DNA of 64,000 nt from Flectonema sp. DT1601. Its lineage: Eukaryota > Euglenozoa > Diplonemea > Diplonemida > Diplonemidae. Shown in pieces: positions 21,574-31,610 of the stretch. The stretch lies in the NCBI GenBank assembly GCA_964019425.1, contig OZ025825.1:124001-188000 (forward strand), written 5' to 3'. The first letter of the stretch is position 1, and each line of letters opens with the position of its first letter. The position numbers and the translations under genes were made by a program. The notes beneath the pieces are model-generated. The model saw only the letters and a list, made by a program, of their open reading frames with translations. It did not search any database and was not told the DNA's origin.

Positions 21574-23214
21574 TTAGTATACTTCATTTGATGTCGGGAT
21601 TAGCTCCTGAGACATCATCGTATCGACTTCGAAGTTTTGTTGCGAGAAGGCGACAGTTTTCTTATCTGAGTCTGGGAATGTGTTAGCCCGTTTGATGTTA
21701 ATTACTAAAGCGACGAAGTAAATTAGTAGCAGCGGAGCACCCAATGCGATCATCACAGTTACATTTCTACTCAAGGCTGTAGCAAACCAAATAATGTTGA
21801 GAATGATGTAGAGGACTGGACACCAAACCCTCCATATTCCCTCTACTCTCTCAACTGTTGCTCTGGTGATAGCCGTGTTGAAGAATATTAAAGCAGCGCG
21901 AGGTTCCTCTTCAAATCCGATTGAAGGGTTGTTACGAACTGCGTTGTATACTTCTTTGAATGAAACTGCTTCACCAACTCTGTTTAGCATCGCTTCAAGT
22001 CCAGCCTGATCAACTGTTCTTCCCCGATCAGCAGCTGCACTAGAAATAAGACCTTTAAACTCAGACTTTGTGATGCTATCCTCCTTTCTGATATCAAGTG
22101 ATGAGTACAATTCTCTTATCTCAGCATATGCCAAGGCTTCATGTTTTTTGGACGGATGAATAGACCTTGCTTGGTTGGTGGTTCCACGTCTTTTTTTTAA
22201 TTCAGCGATCCTTCCTTCGTTTGTTTTTATTATAGTCAAAGCATAGTTAACAAAACAATATTCAAAAACGTTTCCGACGACGAACAATATACAAATGATG
22301 TACATATAATCCATGGCAGTGAAGTAATTAACAACTGGAATATCCTTAGCGAATCCTGAGAGTAAATTGATAGTCGTCAGAACGGTAATCAACGCAATGG
22401 CGACACGAGCAGGAGCTGCTTCAGGATTTATATAGCATCCTAAAAAGGATGATAAAAGGATGAGCCAGATTTGAGAAAACGGAATTAAAGCTCTGTCTGG
22501 AGAGCGATCAAATATCCAAATCAGTTTTACAGTTGAAAACTGATTACCACCAATATCAGCAGTACTAATCTGTGAAACAGGTACTCCAAGACTGTACGTT
22601 GCGACTTGTCCAACCCCAGGCAAAAATGCAACTGTGTCTTTAAATCTGTCTGCAGCTGTAGTTTCAACGAAGATCATTTCATCGGGTGAGTAGCCGTACG
22701 ATTCCATTGTAGTGTCGCAGGTTTGTTGATCAAATGGAAAATAATGAAAATCCATTCTACAAAAAAGAGTTAAAATAATTCTTCTCGACCACAAAACATT
22801 ACCATCCCTATAAACGTAAACATACTCTTCACCTCCGGGTGATATCAATCCGTTGGCGTTTGAAAAGAACGTGTCAGGTTTCCATACTAAATCCTCATCA
22901 ACACCCTTAAGAAAAACTGTTGCATTACAGGAATTATAAGAAGGATTTGTACCCCAAGCTAGTCGTTCATCCATCCAGTTTTGTCTGAAGTACATATTAA
23001 TTTGATATGTTTGTGCTTTTGTATTGAATTCGTTTATTTTCGTGACTGTTGATGAAACTTTTACTGCTGTTGGTGTGACTCCAGCTTTAACCTCTGCTGG
23101 GTTAAGAGATTTCACGTAGTTTACATCAGCAAGCTGCGTACTTATATCTTTCGCACACTGACACGACGTTAATCCAATAAACAAACTTACTAAGGCAGCT
23201 TTGAAGAGTTTCAT
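21574..23214 (-). CDS. Cys-loop (pentameric) ligand-gated ion channel with EF-hand-like insert
   Basis: 546 residues, one exon. A signal peptide (1-20) is followed by an extracellular domain with WKPDTFF (111-117) and a canonical Cys loop, C152 to C166, with exactly 13 residues between and the FPFDQQT core. M1 is about 243-262, M2 263-285 with PARVAIALITVLT (the PAR motif is common in anion-selective members), M3 299-327. The M3-M4 loop (330-450) contains a helix-loop-helix resembling a degenerate EF-hand (DIRKEDSITKSE, 374-385) and a second helical pair. M4 is about 458-482, and a further hydrophobic segment (486-507) follows, which would be a fifth membrane span and would place the polar tail inside the cell. 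Cys-loop receptors conduct ions on binding a ligand; the ligand here is unknown. The gap before the upstream gene is 380 bases. Confidence 0.9.
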   Translation of the reverse strand: MKLFKAALVSLFIGLTSCQCAKDISTQLADVNYVKSLNPAEVKAGVTPTAVKVSSTVTKINEFNTKAQTYQINMYFRQNWMDERLAWGTNPSYNSCNATVFLKGVDEDLVWKPDTFFSNANGLISPGGEEYVYVYRDGNVLWSRRIILTLFCRMDFHYFPFDQQTCDTTMESYGYSPDEMIFVETTAADRFKDTVAFLPGVGQVATYSLGVPVSQISTADIGGNQFSTVKLIWIFDRSPDRALIPFSQIWLILLSSFLGCYINPEAAPARVAIALITVLTTINLLSGFAKDIPVVNYFTAMDYMYIICILFVVGNVFEYCFVNYALTIIKTNEGRIAELKKRRGTTNQARSIHPSKKHEALAYAEIRELYSSLDIRKEDSITKSEFKGLISSAAADRGRTVDQAGLEAMLNRVGEAVSFKEVYNAVRNNPSIGFEEEPRAALIFFNTAITRATVERVEGIWRVWCPVLYIILNIIWFATALSRNVTVMIALGAPLLLIYFVALVINIKRANTFPDSDKKTVAFSQQNFEVDTMMSQELIPTSNEVY

Positions 23215-23593
23215 TGTTTTTTATTTTTGTTTGGAGGTTTTTTTTTTTTTGTTGCTTTTATAAAAAAGGTTGTTTGGAGGTACTTTTTTTTTTGTGTGAA
23301 AAATCAACGTCAGTTTTATAGTCGGTAAGGGAATATAAAGGAAGTATGTATAAAAATAAAATAAAAGACAACACATAATAGCCATAAGAGAACAGCTCCA
23401 ACACACGTGAAATATCTACTACTTTCTTGAAACTAATGCAAACCTGATCGACGTCTAGGTCAATCTGACTGCTAGCTTCAAAATGTAGAGAGGAACAAAG
23501 CTGTCGGTATGACCACACACAAAAAGTAATACTTCGTAAACTAGAAAACAATCTCACGTGTGAATTTTCACCAAAAGATTGTACACAACGTTA

Positions 23594-24520
23594 CTAAGCA
23601 CTTCCTCTTTCTGACACCATTTTTGAAATATGTTTAATATGCTGGGGTAAGATACCACAACAACCACCAATTATGAGTGAAGGTTTGGACTCAATGCCAG
23701 CAGCCATGTCTATCCAACTTGAGACTGTTTCCGTGTATTTCGAAACTTCAACATCAGCATCTGATGGAGGTCCGTGCTTGTGATGGTTCCAACCTGTTGG
23801 AATTGGTGCAAATGAATTCGCATAACCTCCAAATGCAGGAATTAAAGAAGCTTTCTTACAAGTAAGAGCCTTCTTAAGCGCTGCTGTTACAGAGTCAGGA
23901 GTGCTGCAATTAAATAACAACGCCTGTGGGATATCCTTGAGAGAGTCGATAGCGGAATCAACAGACTGTCCACTCCTAAGGCAACCAGTTCCTTCCTCAG
24001 CTACTGTGTAACTTACGAAAAAAGATTTTGCTTCCTTTGATGCTATCTGACTTGGGACTTGGGCAGCTTCAGAAATACTGACCGTCTCCGCCAGAAGATA
24101 ATCAACTGAAGGTCCAGCAGAACGGATAATCCTGTTGTATACTTCAAGAGCTTCTTCATTACTTGGTGCTTCAGGTAGGTACGACTGCCTGAGTGGAGGG
24201 AGAGATAGAGCGATTTTCGCATCTTTTCCACTTCTTTTAATACCTTCTCTAGCTGCTGAAACCGCAAGTTCCGTCAACTTTTCCAAACCAGGGTGATCTT
24301 CACACCTGTTTAAGTATTCAGGTACTGCGCTGTAGTTATTTGTTGTTATGATTTGAGCACCCGCTTCGATATATTCGGAGTGGAGTTTAACGACTTCTTC
24401 TCTTCCCTGATCCTCAATAAGCAATCTTGCACTCCATATCGGGTCTGACTTGATTTCGGGAACGCGGAGTCGAAGTGCAGTTCCCATGCTGCCGTCTAGC
24501 ACGGTTACCTTTTCAGACAT
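23594..24520 (-). CDS. homocysteine S-methyltransferase
   Basis: 308 residues, close to the family's usual length. It moves a methyl group from S-methylmethionine or a related donor to homocysteine to make methionine, in the cytosol. The N-terminal LDGSMGTALR (8-17) is the family's DGGxGT-type start. The zinc ligands are present: the Cys of FNCS (about residue 205) and the pair in GGCCGI near residue 287. GAQIITTNNYSA matches the conserved barrel strand 2. An acceptor (TTTCAG) ends 8 bases before the ATG. A link to the neighbouring receptor is not apparent. Confidence 0.93.
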   Translation of the reverse strand: MSEKVTVLDGSMGTALRLRVPEIKSDPIWSARLLIEDQGREEVVKLHSEYIEAGAQIITTNNYSAVPEYLNRCEDHPGLEKLTELAVSAAREGIKRSGKDAKIALSLPPLRQSYLPEAPSNEEALEVYNRIIRSAGPSVDYLLAETVSISEAAQVPSQIASKEAKSFFVSYTVAEEGTGCLRSGQSVDSAIDSLKDIPQALLFNCSTPDSVTAALKKALTCKKASLIPAFGGYANSFAPIPTGWNHHKHGPPSDADVEVSKYTETVSSWIDMAAGIESKPSLIIGGCCGILPQHIKHISKMVSERGSA

Positions 24521-25127
24521 GTTGTGTTCTGAAATTTCTGAGCAATGAATTGTTGCAAGAAAACCCTGTTACTGCACTTGAAACTTACGTAACTGAGACT
24601 GGCAATCGTACGTGGACTTTTTTAGACAATTTTTTTTTTTTTTTTTATATTTTATTTTCCTCATTTCTTTCCAAACTTTTTTTTTTTTTTTTTTTTTTTT
24701 TTAATCACAAAATTATACGTAATTACAGGAAAAGATAATACTTTTTTTATTTTTATTCTTATTTTATTTTTTCTTTCCTAAATTCTTTTTTTTTTTTTTT
24801 TTTTTTTTTTTTTCAGCTCAGCTCTACAATCGTTAGGGAGGCAACTGCTTAATAGGAACAACACTGCTGAACCGTATTAGGTTGTGTTGTTGCCCTAAGC
24901 AAAAGTTTTTTTTATAGTATTTTGAACTTTTTTTTTTATCGAATAATTCAATATAAAAAAAAAAACCCCTCAAAATGAATGCCTACGTTGAAACGAAGGC
25001 AACGAGTTATCTTGAGGAAGATGAAACGTTATCCAACAAGTCACTATTTCACTCAACCCATCTTGTCATGTGTAGTAGTCACGGGAAATAAATCTTCCTT
25101 TTTATTTTATTTTATTTTACTTTTACT

Positions 25128-25158
<31 letters not shown>

Positions 25159-26075
25159 CGAATAAAAAAGAATATTTAGTAAGCTAATTTTTTTTTTTTT
25201 TTTTGTGTAGGGAGGCCAAAAGAAAAAAAAAAAAACAACAACGAAAAGGACCAATAAAATTAGTCTCAAGATAACTGCAAGTTTTTTCTGATTGCCAAAA
25301 TAGATCAGAATGAAAGACTGATATCAATGCGACTACAAAGGAGGAGGTAAGACACAAAAGTACATCTAATGTAATTCCCTCACGTAGGTAACCCAGCCAC
25401 TTGAAATATATAAAAAAATTTGTTGTTCCAAAAATCAAAAGGAGAGTGAGGGGCCGACAAAAGACCCTTAACCAATAAATGGAATGCTATACAATAATGG
25501 AAACTTTAAAAATAAATATAAAAAGACAAGTCTGGGCACAACAAACACAGTCTCATTAAAGACCCAACAACGCAATAAATAAGGAAGTTGAGCGAGAAAC
25601 GCATGAAGAAAAAGAAACGCACGACCTACACAATTCAAACTCACATTTTGTAAGAGTTTTTCACAGAAGAGTATTTTGCCTTCAGAGGCATCGATTCCCT
25701 CGGAGTCAAGAAGTAGAGAGCACTCCTAAAGTTATTTTTAAAAAAAAAAAAAAAAAAAATTGAACTGAAAATAGTGAAACAAAATTAAAAAAAAAAAAAA
25801 AAAATCAGACAAAAGGTTTCTTAACGACAAGATTGCACAAATATAGCTAACCTGATGTAGAATCAAACTAAGAATCTATGCACCTGTCATCCTTCTCAGG
25901 CGACACAGAATTCCTTCCATGACAAAAGTGGTTTAATGATGTTCGGTACTAAAGAGTTGAACACAATTATTGAATGAGTATCAGATTGATTCCCTTAATC
26001 AGATATTTGATTGAAGTTACGAAACAGAATCCTTAACTGAGAAGAAACAGATTTCTTCAAAAATTAAAAAAAAAC
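24521..26075. other. intergenic DNA, no supported gene
   Basis: 1.55 kb of A/T-run DNA. A plus-strand 38-codon frame (24975-25091, ATG to TAA) is free of homopolymers but has no other support and opposes all neighbours. The minus frame at 25184-25438 has no ATG. Confidence 0.55.
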
Positions 26076-27863
26076 TCACGCATCAACTTGAATAATAAAT
26101 TGTTTTATCGCAGATCCAAAAAACATTCCTGGATCAGCTGTCTTTATAGATGATGAAGGTGGTCGGATTGGTTTTGTTGTTGGACGAGGTATTCCAGCCT
26201 GTTCTAAAGCAAGCAACTGAACACATGCTCTCCAGGTATGATACGCTAAGTGATACGCAGTTGGTAGTGTTGGTGCTGCTATTATGAATCCGATTCCCTT
26301 AATTAATTGAATCGCAGTATCTTTTGATGATTTTGAAATCGATTTAACGAGAGAAGGTTGAATCAGAGCAACTGATAACGATTCAGTTGCAATATCAAAC
26401 ACATCTTGAATATCTTGACTCTCACACATATAACTAACAGCAATACAATGAATTGATGAAATGGTCCACAAACAACGAATCTCACTATTCTGTTGAAGTA
26501 TGGACATATGTGCTTCATCACTAAGTGTACTAACAACAAGACTTGCCGTCGCACTACTAAATGGAGGATGTGGAGAAGAGAAATCTTGTGAATCAGTTCG
26601 CATACTAATAGAAGCACCCAACTCATCCCATCCATGTTGAGATGCGACTCTACAGGCGGCAGCAAGTCTGACCATATCTTCCCATCCAACAATATTAACT
26701 CGCCTACCTCTAGCAGCTGTATTTGATGTACTTTTTAGTGATGCGAGTAGCTTGTCTGCTGTTGATAGAACTGCTTGCATTTCTCTTTGAATTGTATCAG
26801 CAGAGTCCTGTGAGGTTCTAAGAGTTCCTCCAGATATGACATGAATAGTCTCATGAAGTGTTGAATGCTCTCCGTGAAAGTCAATCGGCTGATCAACAAA
26901 CGGAAACGTCGCCAATGCAGGTGACGCCACTGTTTGCTGATGAGCTTGAACCACTGCGACAGTAACTGACATCTTCCTCGCTTCTTCATATGATGAGGTT
27001 GCTAAGACTCCTGACACAGCACCTAGAATAATTGTTATTATACTGCAGGAGGTTATCTCATTAGCCGCTTCTAAATATTCTACTCTTCGTAAGGCGTGAT
27101 TTAATACGTATTCTAACTTTGTGACTTGTTGTTTTAAATTACCCGATGGTTTTGGTCGAGTAGGTTTGGGTTGGGCTTTGATGTTGTGGATTACACCAGC
27201 GAGTTCAGCAAGGCGGCGGATTTCTTTTTCAAGTCGCGGGCGTTCAGTTTCTGGTAGTCGATACTGAAAGCCTCCATTACAAGCAAGAGATCCTTCTTCA
27301 GTAACGTATGTTAAGGTTTTAACTCGATTTGGTGCATTGCCATCTCTAATAGATCGCAACTCACCCTCAGCTACTTCAAATCGGATTCCATCATTCGTCG
27401 CAGCGTCTAAGAAGTCAATCCGATTTGCTGGATTTCTAAAAGTTGATCCATTTCTACTCTCTACTTCATCGACACCATCTAATGCTGTGTTGACAGCCTT
27501 TGTGAAACCATAGTGTTCACTATTAGGACTTAGCATTTGTGGAGAGTGTACGTGTGATTTTTTACTATTGTATATACTGCTGTTCATCACCTTACCGTAG
27601 TCTCTGTTTAAGATCAAATCACCTCCTTCGTTGTAGATTTTTGTTACGTGTTCAATGGCCATGCCAGTGTCAGCACTGGCTCCGACAAACCCGCACAGAT
27701 CTTCAAAGTCTTCCAATCCGAGAATCTCTCCTTCTGTTACTCGTTGGGCTTTTGCAGCTTCTTTGAAACACCACAACCCGTTATTGTCTTCATCGAAGTA
27801 CCCAAATATTGTTTGTAACTTCTCCTGTCGTAATGCGTTGGATGGGCTTCCACCGCTGCCCAT
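26076..27863 (-). CDS. unknown protein with N-myristoylation motif and EF-hand-like loop
   Basis: 595 residues, one exon, no family recognised. It starts MGSGGS, a match to the N-myristoylation consensus (Gly2, Ser6). Residues 24-36 (DEDNNGLWCFKE) fit a canonical EF-hand calcium loop: Asp1, Asp3, Asn5, Gly6, hydrophobic 8, Glu12. A second, weaker helical unit follows to about residue 100. Residues 220-260 are likely coiled coil. Residues 265-300 are mildly hydrophobic but too polar for a clear membrane span. The remainder is an Ala/Ser-rich helical domain with a Pro-rich stretch (RPTTKPIRPP) near the end. The likely picture is a membrane-tethered calcium-responsive protein, which is inference. 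The ATG is 33 bases after an acceptor-like CAACAACAG. The stop is TGA. Confidence 0.7.
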   Translation of the reverse strand: MGSGGSPSNALRQEKLQTIFGYFDEDNNGLWCFKEAAKAQRVTEGEILGLEDFEDLCGFVGASADTGMAIEHVTKIYNEGGDLILNRDYGKVMNSSIYNSKKSHVHSPQMLSPNSEHYGFTKAVNTALDGVDEVESRNGSTFRNPANRIDFLDAATNDGIRFEVAEGELRSIRDGNAPNRVKTLTYVTEEGSLACNGGFQYRLPETERPRLEKEIRRLAELAGVIHNIKAQPKPTRPKPSGNLKQQVTKLEYVLNHALRRVEYLEAANEITSCSIITIILGAVSGVLATSSYEEARKMSVTVAVVQAHQQTVASPALATFPFVDQPIDFHGEHSTLHETIHVISGGTLRTSQDSADTIQREMQAVLSTADKLLASLKSTSNTAARGRRVNIVGWEDMVRLAAACRVASQHGWDELGASISMRTDSQDFSSPHPPFSSATASLVVSTLSDEAHMSILQQNSEIRCLWTISSIHCIAVSYMCESQDIQDVFDIATESLSVALIQPSLVKSISKSSKDTAIQLIKGIGFIIAAPTLPTAYHLAYHTWRACVQLLALEQAGIPRPTTKPIRPPSSSIKTADPGMFFGSAIKQFIIQVDA

Positions 27864-28140
27864 TATTCAATCGTGTGTGGGAAGAGTGATCCCAACCTGT
27901 TGTTGATAATGATCGTAAGGATACTTTAATTGTTAAGAAGTTCTTTTTTTAAAGAACATTCACCATTCAACCTCAAGCCATACATGTTCTGGATTGTGAA
28001 TAATAATTAATAAAAAAAAAAGAAGAAAAAAAAAAAAAAAAAAAACGACAACAATAACATTAATCCTCATTGGTGGTTAATATATCGCAACTGGTGGCGA
28101 ATTTTGATAATAAAAAATATTGAAGCGAGTCGGATACGTC

Positions 28141-29775
28141 CTAAAGTGGATTATCAATAGAAGGAGAGACTTGATATGCAACATCAGAAACTAACTCTCT
28201 GAGTAGCATTGCAGGGTAAGCACTTGTTGGAAGACCAAATGAAATAATAACGTGTTTACCATTGTCAAAGTCTTGCTCATCAGCTTTCATTAAAAAGTGT
28301 TCTCTAAACTCTTCGATGATTTCGTCGGTAGAGACGATCGGAGTGATGCGAAGATTAAAATGCTGTCGTTCCATTTTCATATTATCAGTTATTAAAACAG
28401 GAGTAGGATCCTCCGAGGACATTGCTGGAGCGATGTAACACGTTAAGGTACTGCAGTCTTCCCAAATACGTCGGAATTGACCGTGGAAGATCGCTGCTCT
28501 TCCAGAAGCTTCCTCAAATACTTCGAACGGTAAACCGATTTCTGATTGAGAAAGATTTTCATAATCGGTTTTTGTGACGCCTTCCAACTCTGGAAAGGTG
28601 CAAGTCACTGGACGTCCGTCGTCTTCTCTAAAGATCCCAGGCAATGGTAGCACGACATCTCTGATAGAATATTGATTTAATTGGGATTCATTTTTTATAA
28701 TTTCGACATCATCGTTACACCTTCCAACCTGTTCATGTTTCATAACCAAGTCTCCTATTTGGACATTGTGACCAAGAGATATTCTCTTAGAAGTCATTTT
28801 ATTCCATACAAAGGACTGAATAGACGACAGGCAGTGCATTTTTGATAGTTTAGGCATTGCTTTTAAAAGAGCTTTTCGAGGATCACCGTGTTGGATGAGT
28901 TCCTCGAGTAGGGTAGTTTGTTTTTTCCAATCAGAAGGAATGTCTTTGAGTATTAATTCGAAGTTATTATCATCAAAATCTGTTAAAGCATCGTGAGAAA
29001 CAGGTCTACATGTTAGAAGAGCTAGCGCTGCGTGTCTCCAATCTTTTTGAAGCATTTTAACACCAACATCGTATGCTTGACTGATACATCCAGGATTAAA
29101 GCGTTGATATCCAACATAGTTAACAAACCCTTGTTGTCTGACGGTTCGAATTTTTTCAACTAGTGAATCACATGTTTCATCATTTACATTTCTGATAACT
29201 ACATCGTATCTGTTGCCTGAGAATTCACCAACTCCAAGTCTTGAAGAAACTAATTCGAAATCACCTACTTTCATATCACCGTTTAATATATGCATGTCAT
29301 TTATAAGTGATAAGTGTTGCATTGAACACGAAGCAACAGAAACACGTTGTGTAGAACAGCAGTTTGATTCTTTCAGTGATGCAACGTTAAATCTTGATGG
29401 TTCTATTCCCAAGTCGTGAGACAGCCTTCTGACTGCTGTTGGTGTTCCAATGCCATCTAAATAAAGATTAAAGTGCATAACAAGTTCTTCTCCCTTTTCT
29501 TCTGCTCGTCCTAATAATTTTTTCCATTCAGATTTATGAACTGCAATCTTGTTAGCGTCGTTGTACGAAGGACAGAATTTCAATTTTGATTCGATTCCCG
29601 AACATGATATTTCATGAACTATCGTGTCGTAGCTATTTTTATATATTTTTCCATTAATTCCGACACCAGTCATCTTCTCATCAATACCGCAAAGCTTCTC
29701 TATACTTTTTGATATCTCATTATCGGTAGTCGGTGTCGTCACGGCCTTACATAAAAGTCGAAAGCACCGCCGCAT
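28141..29775 (-). CDS. PUS7/TruD-family protein with altered catalytic motif
   Basis: 544 residues, one exon. TruD-family enzymes turn uridine into pseudouridine in tRNA and mRNA. Family landmarks are visible: the helix TPTAVRRLSHDLGI before motif II, FSGNRYDVVIRNV (near 190) which matches the family's GNRF-V-LRN block, and GFVNYVGYQRFNPG (near 220) which matches the GFINYYGMQRFG block. In motif II the expected G-x-K-D-x-x-A-x-T-x-Q reads SLKESNCCSTQ (133-143), so the catalytic Asp is Glu136 and the preceding Gly is Ser. All characterised pseudouridine synthases need that Asp, so the protein may be inactive or repurposed. The N-terminus (MRRCFRLLCKAVT) could target mitochondria. An acceptor-like TTTTAG lies 20 bases before the ATG. 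The upstream CDC123 gene is 217 bases away. Confidence 0.85.
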   Translation of the reverse strand: MRRCFRLLCKAVTTPTTDNEISKSIEKLCGIDEKMTGVGINGKIYKNSYDTIVHEISCSGIESKLKFCPSYNDANKIAVHKSEWKKLLGRAEEKGEELVMHFNLYLDGIGTPTAVRRLSHDLGIEPSRFNVASLKESNCCSTQRVSVASCSMQHLSLINDMHILNGDMKVGDFELVSSRLGVGEFSGNRYDVVIRNVNDETCDSLVEKIRTVRQQGFVNYVGYQRFNPGCISQAYDVGVKMLQKDWRHAALALLTCRPVSHDALTDFDDNNFELILKDIPSDWKKQTTLLEELIQHGDPRKALLKAMPKLSKMHCLSSIQSFVWNKMTSKRISLGHNVQIGDLVMKHEQVGRCNDDVEIIKNESQLNQYSIRDVVLPLPGIFREDDGRPVTCTFPELEGVTKTDYENLSQSEIGLPFEVFEEASGRAAIFHGQFRRIWEDCSTLTCYIAPAMSSEDPTPVLITDNMKMERQHFNLRITPIVSTDEIIEEFREHFLMKADEQDFDNGKHVIISFGLPTSAYPAMLLRELVSDVAYQVSPSIDNPL

Positions 29776-29992
29776 TTTTTTTAATACCCCTTATGACTAA
29801 AACGTGAGTAAGAATATGTATACTAGTGAGACTACTATTTCTTATGTCATTCAAAAAAAAAAAAAAAAAAAAAAATTGAAAATTGAAAATGGTAACGTGT
29901 GGTTAGATAACGGACGACATCATTTTCAATTTCATAAATATGTGAAGGGAATTTTACAATATCAATCAATTTTTTATTTTTTTTTTTTTTTT

Positions 29993-31055
29993 TTAAAAAA
30001 AATAATCCAACCATTCTCCAATCTTCGATCGATAGCACGGAGCCAACTGGCGAACAGCTTCCAATGCGTTTACAGGACCAGAGACGTATCTGGATTCTAT
30101 TTCAGAAGAGTCAATTGTTAAAACAAGATCAGTCTTCCAATCAAATAGACAAGCAGATGTAATTGACAAGTACGGATTAAGCTCAATTAATGTTATTTCC
30201 GCAGTTTCAGGTGAGAGAGAGATGTCTTCAATGTTAACAATAGCGATGTCTGCTATGAATGAATCGATACCGATACCATCCCTGACACCAACCTGAGGAG
30301 TAATAATATTATCAATAAATGTCTTAATAATGGATGTTATCAAACATGATTTTTTATTTAATATCTCAGGATTGTATATAAGATGATCGTACTGACTTAT
30401 AGCACGGACTTTTCCACTTCGATAAAACACACGAAACTCACTAGTTTGGGGAAGGTCAATCCACTGTCGTAGAATTATTTCCATTTTCGTGTAATTAGCA
30501 TTTGATGATTTTGAGTCATGAAGAGCGAGAACTCTGCTGATGTCAGGAAGGCATCTTTTGCTACAGAAGAGATCCCACAGGACATCCAGAGCTGTTTCTT
30601 TTTTAAACGCCATGGTTCCTATTCGAATGAATGATTGTAAAGCGTGATATGCCGCAGCAGACCTGTCAGTTTCTGTTGGTGATTCTGTTGTATGCTCATC
30701 AGCGTATTCTTCCAAAGCCCTTCCCAGCTGTTTCAAAACAACTTCGTTGGGTTGTTCAAAAACTACATCTTTAGCACTGCGAGTGCTCATTTTAAAAAAA
30801 CAACTTCCTCCGAGTATGTCAAGCGCCTCAGATATTTGATCGCAAATTAGTTTGAGAGGTTTGTACAGATCCACTGTTTCGATCTTTGTTTGTAAATCTT
30901 GCTTATTAAAAACCTTCAGTGAGTCGTATAGTTTCTGTTCGCATTGTGTGTTTTTGAAGAGTCTCATTCAGATACCAGACATCCATATTTAGTAGTAAAT
31001 CGTGTCTAACAATCTCTTCTGCAGATGGCTTTCCATCACCGTTGATGATGTCCAT
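29993..31055 (-). CDS. CDC123: CDC123 (D123) homologue, frame break near the N-terminus
   Basis: CDC123 is an ATP-grasp protein that helps assemble the eIF2 complex for translation initiation. The body shows GGSCFFKMSTRSAKD (family GG-x-x-FVK-S-x-RSPKDA), EFRVFYRSGKVRAISQYD shortened here to its core FRVFYRSGK and ISQYD, and a C-terminal LIELNPYL that corresponds to IDFNPF with DWKTDL after it. The true start appears to be the ATG at 31055: reading from there gives WYLN, KHTMRT and IRLTEGF, which parallel the family's N-terminal WYP-x-F, K-x-T-x-RT and LPE-x-F. That frame and the main frame meet at a run of five A on the plus strand (30908-30912); one base fewer would make them continuous. 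This could be a sequencing indel or a real break. Without the N-terminal part the ATG at 30967 would give 324 residues lacking conserved sequence. Confidence 0.85.
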
Positions 31056-31366
31056 TTAATATTGTGTCTTATAAATTTAATTAATTATTTGCGTACTACT
31101 GATCATGATGTAGTTCTAATATCATTGTATGAAATCTGATAAACAAAACACGGTTAAAATAAATCAAATATGAATTAATTTCAACAGTAGCGAGATCGAT
31201 AAAGAGAGTTCTCAGTGGTTGTCGTTGCCTGGCATTGTAACCGGTAGTTGAACGATAAAGAAACACTGAGGTTTTTTACCTCAATTATGATTGCTCGGAT
31301 ATATAGTAAAAAAAATCGTAACACGCGATGCGTTTGCAAAAAACAAAGCAAACGATAAAAATCATA

Positions 31367-31398
<32 letters not shown>

Positions 31399-31610
31399 GA
31401 CGGAGATGAAAAAAAAAAAAAAAAAAACCAACAACAAAATAAAAAAATATAAAAAAAACAACTCGTGGTAGCTTAACTGAATAACCCGAGTGACTACTAC
31501 AAAGCAGCCACGGATATAATTCAGAAATGTATACAAACTAATCCCACAAGACAGATATAATAATTTGTGTTTAACATCACGGGATCAGACAACAGTTTCT
31601 CTGAATGTTA
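31056..31610. other. intergenic DNA with a short hairpin
   Basis: 555 bases between CDC123 and IDH. At about 31268-31284 TGAGGT and ACCTCA pair around a T loop, a terminator- or processing-like hairpin. The rest is A/T runs. Confidence 0.5.

Noticed and set aside
23258-23557. Minus-strand 99-codon frame between the methyltransferase and the receptor
   Set aside because: Its first codon is GTG and there is no internal ATG. Part reads like protein, but it is more likely UTR of the receptor gene.
24975-25091. Plus-strand 38-codon frame, ATG to TAA
   Set aside because: Short, opposed to all neighbours, and open frames of this length are expected by chance.
25184-25438. Minus-strand 84-codon hydrophobic frame
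   Set aside because: Starts with TTG, ends in a Lys run from an A tract, no other support.
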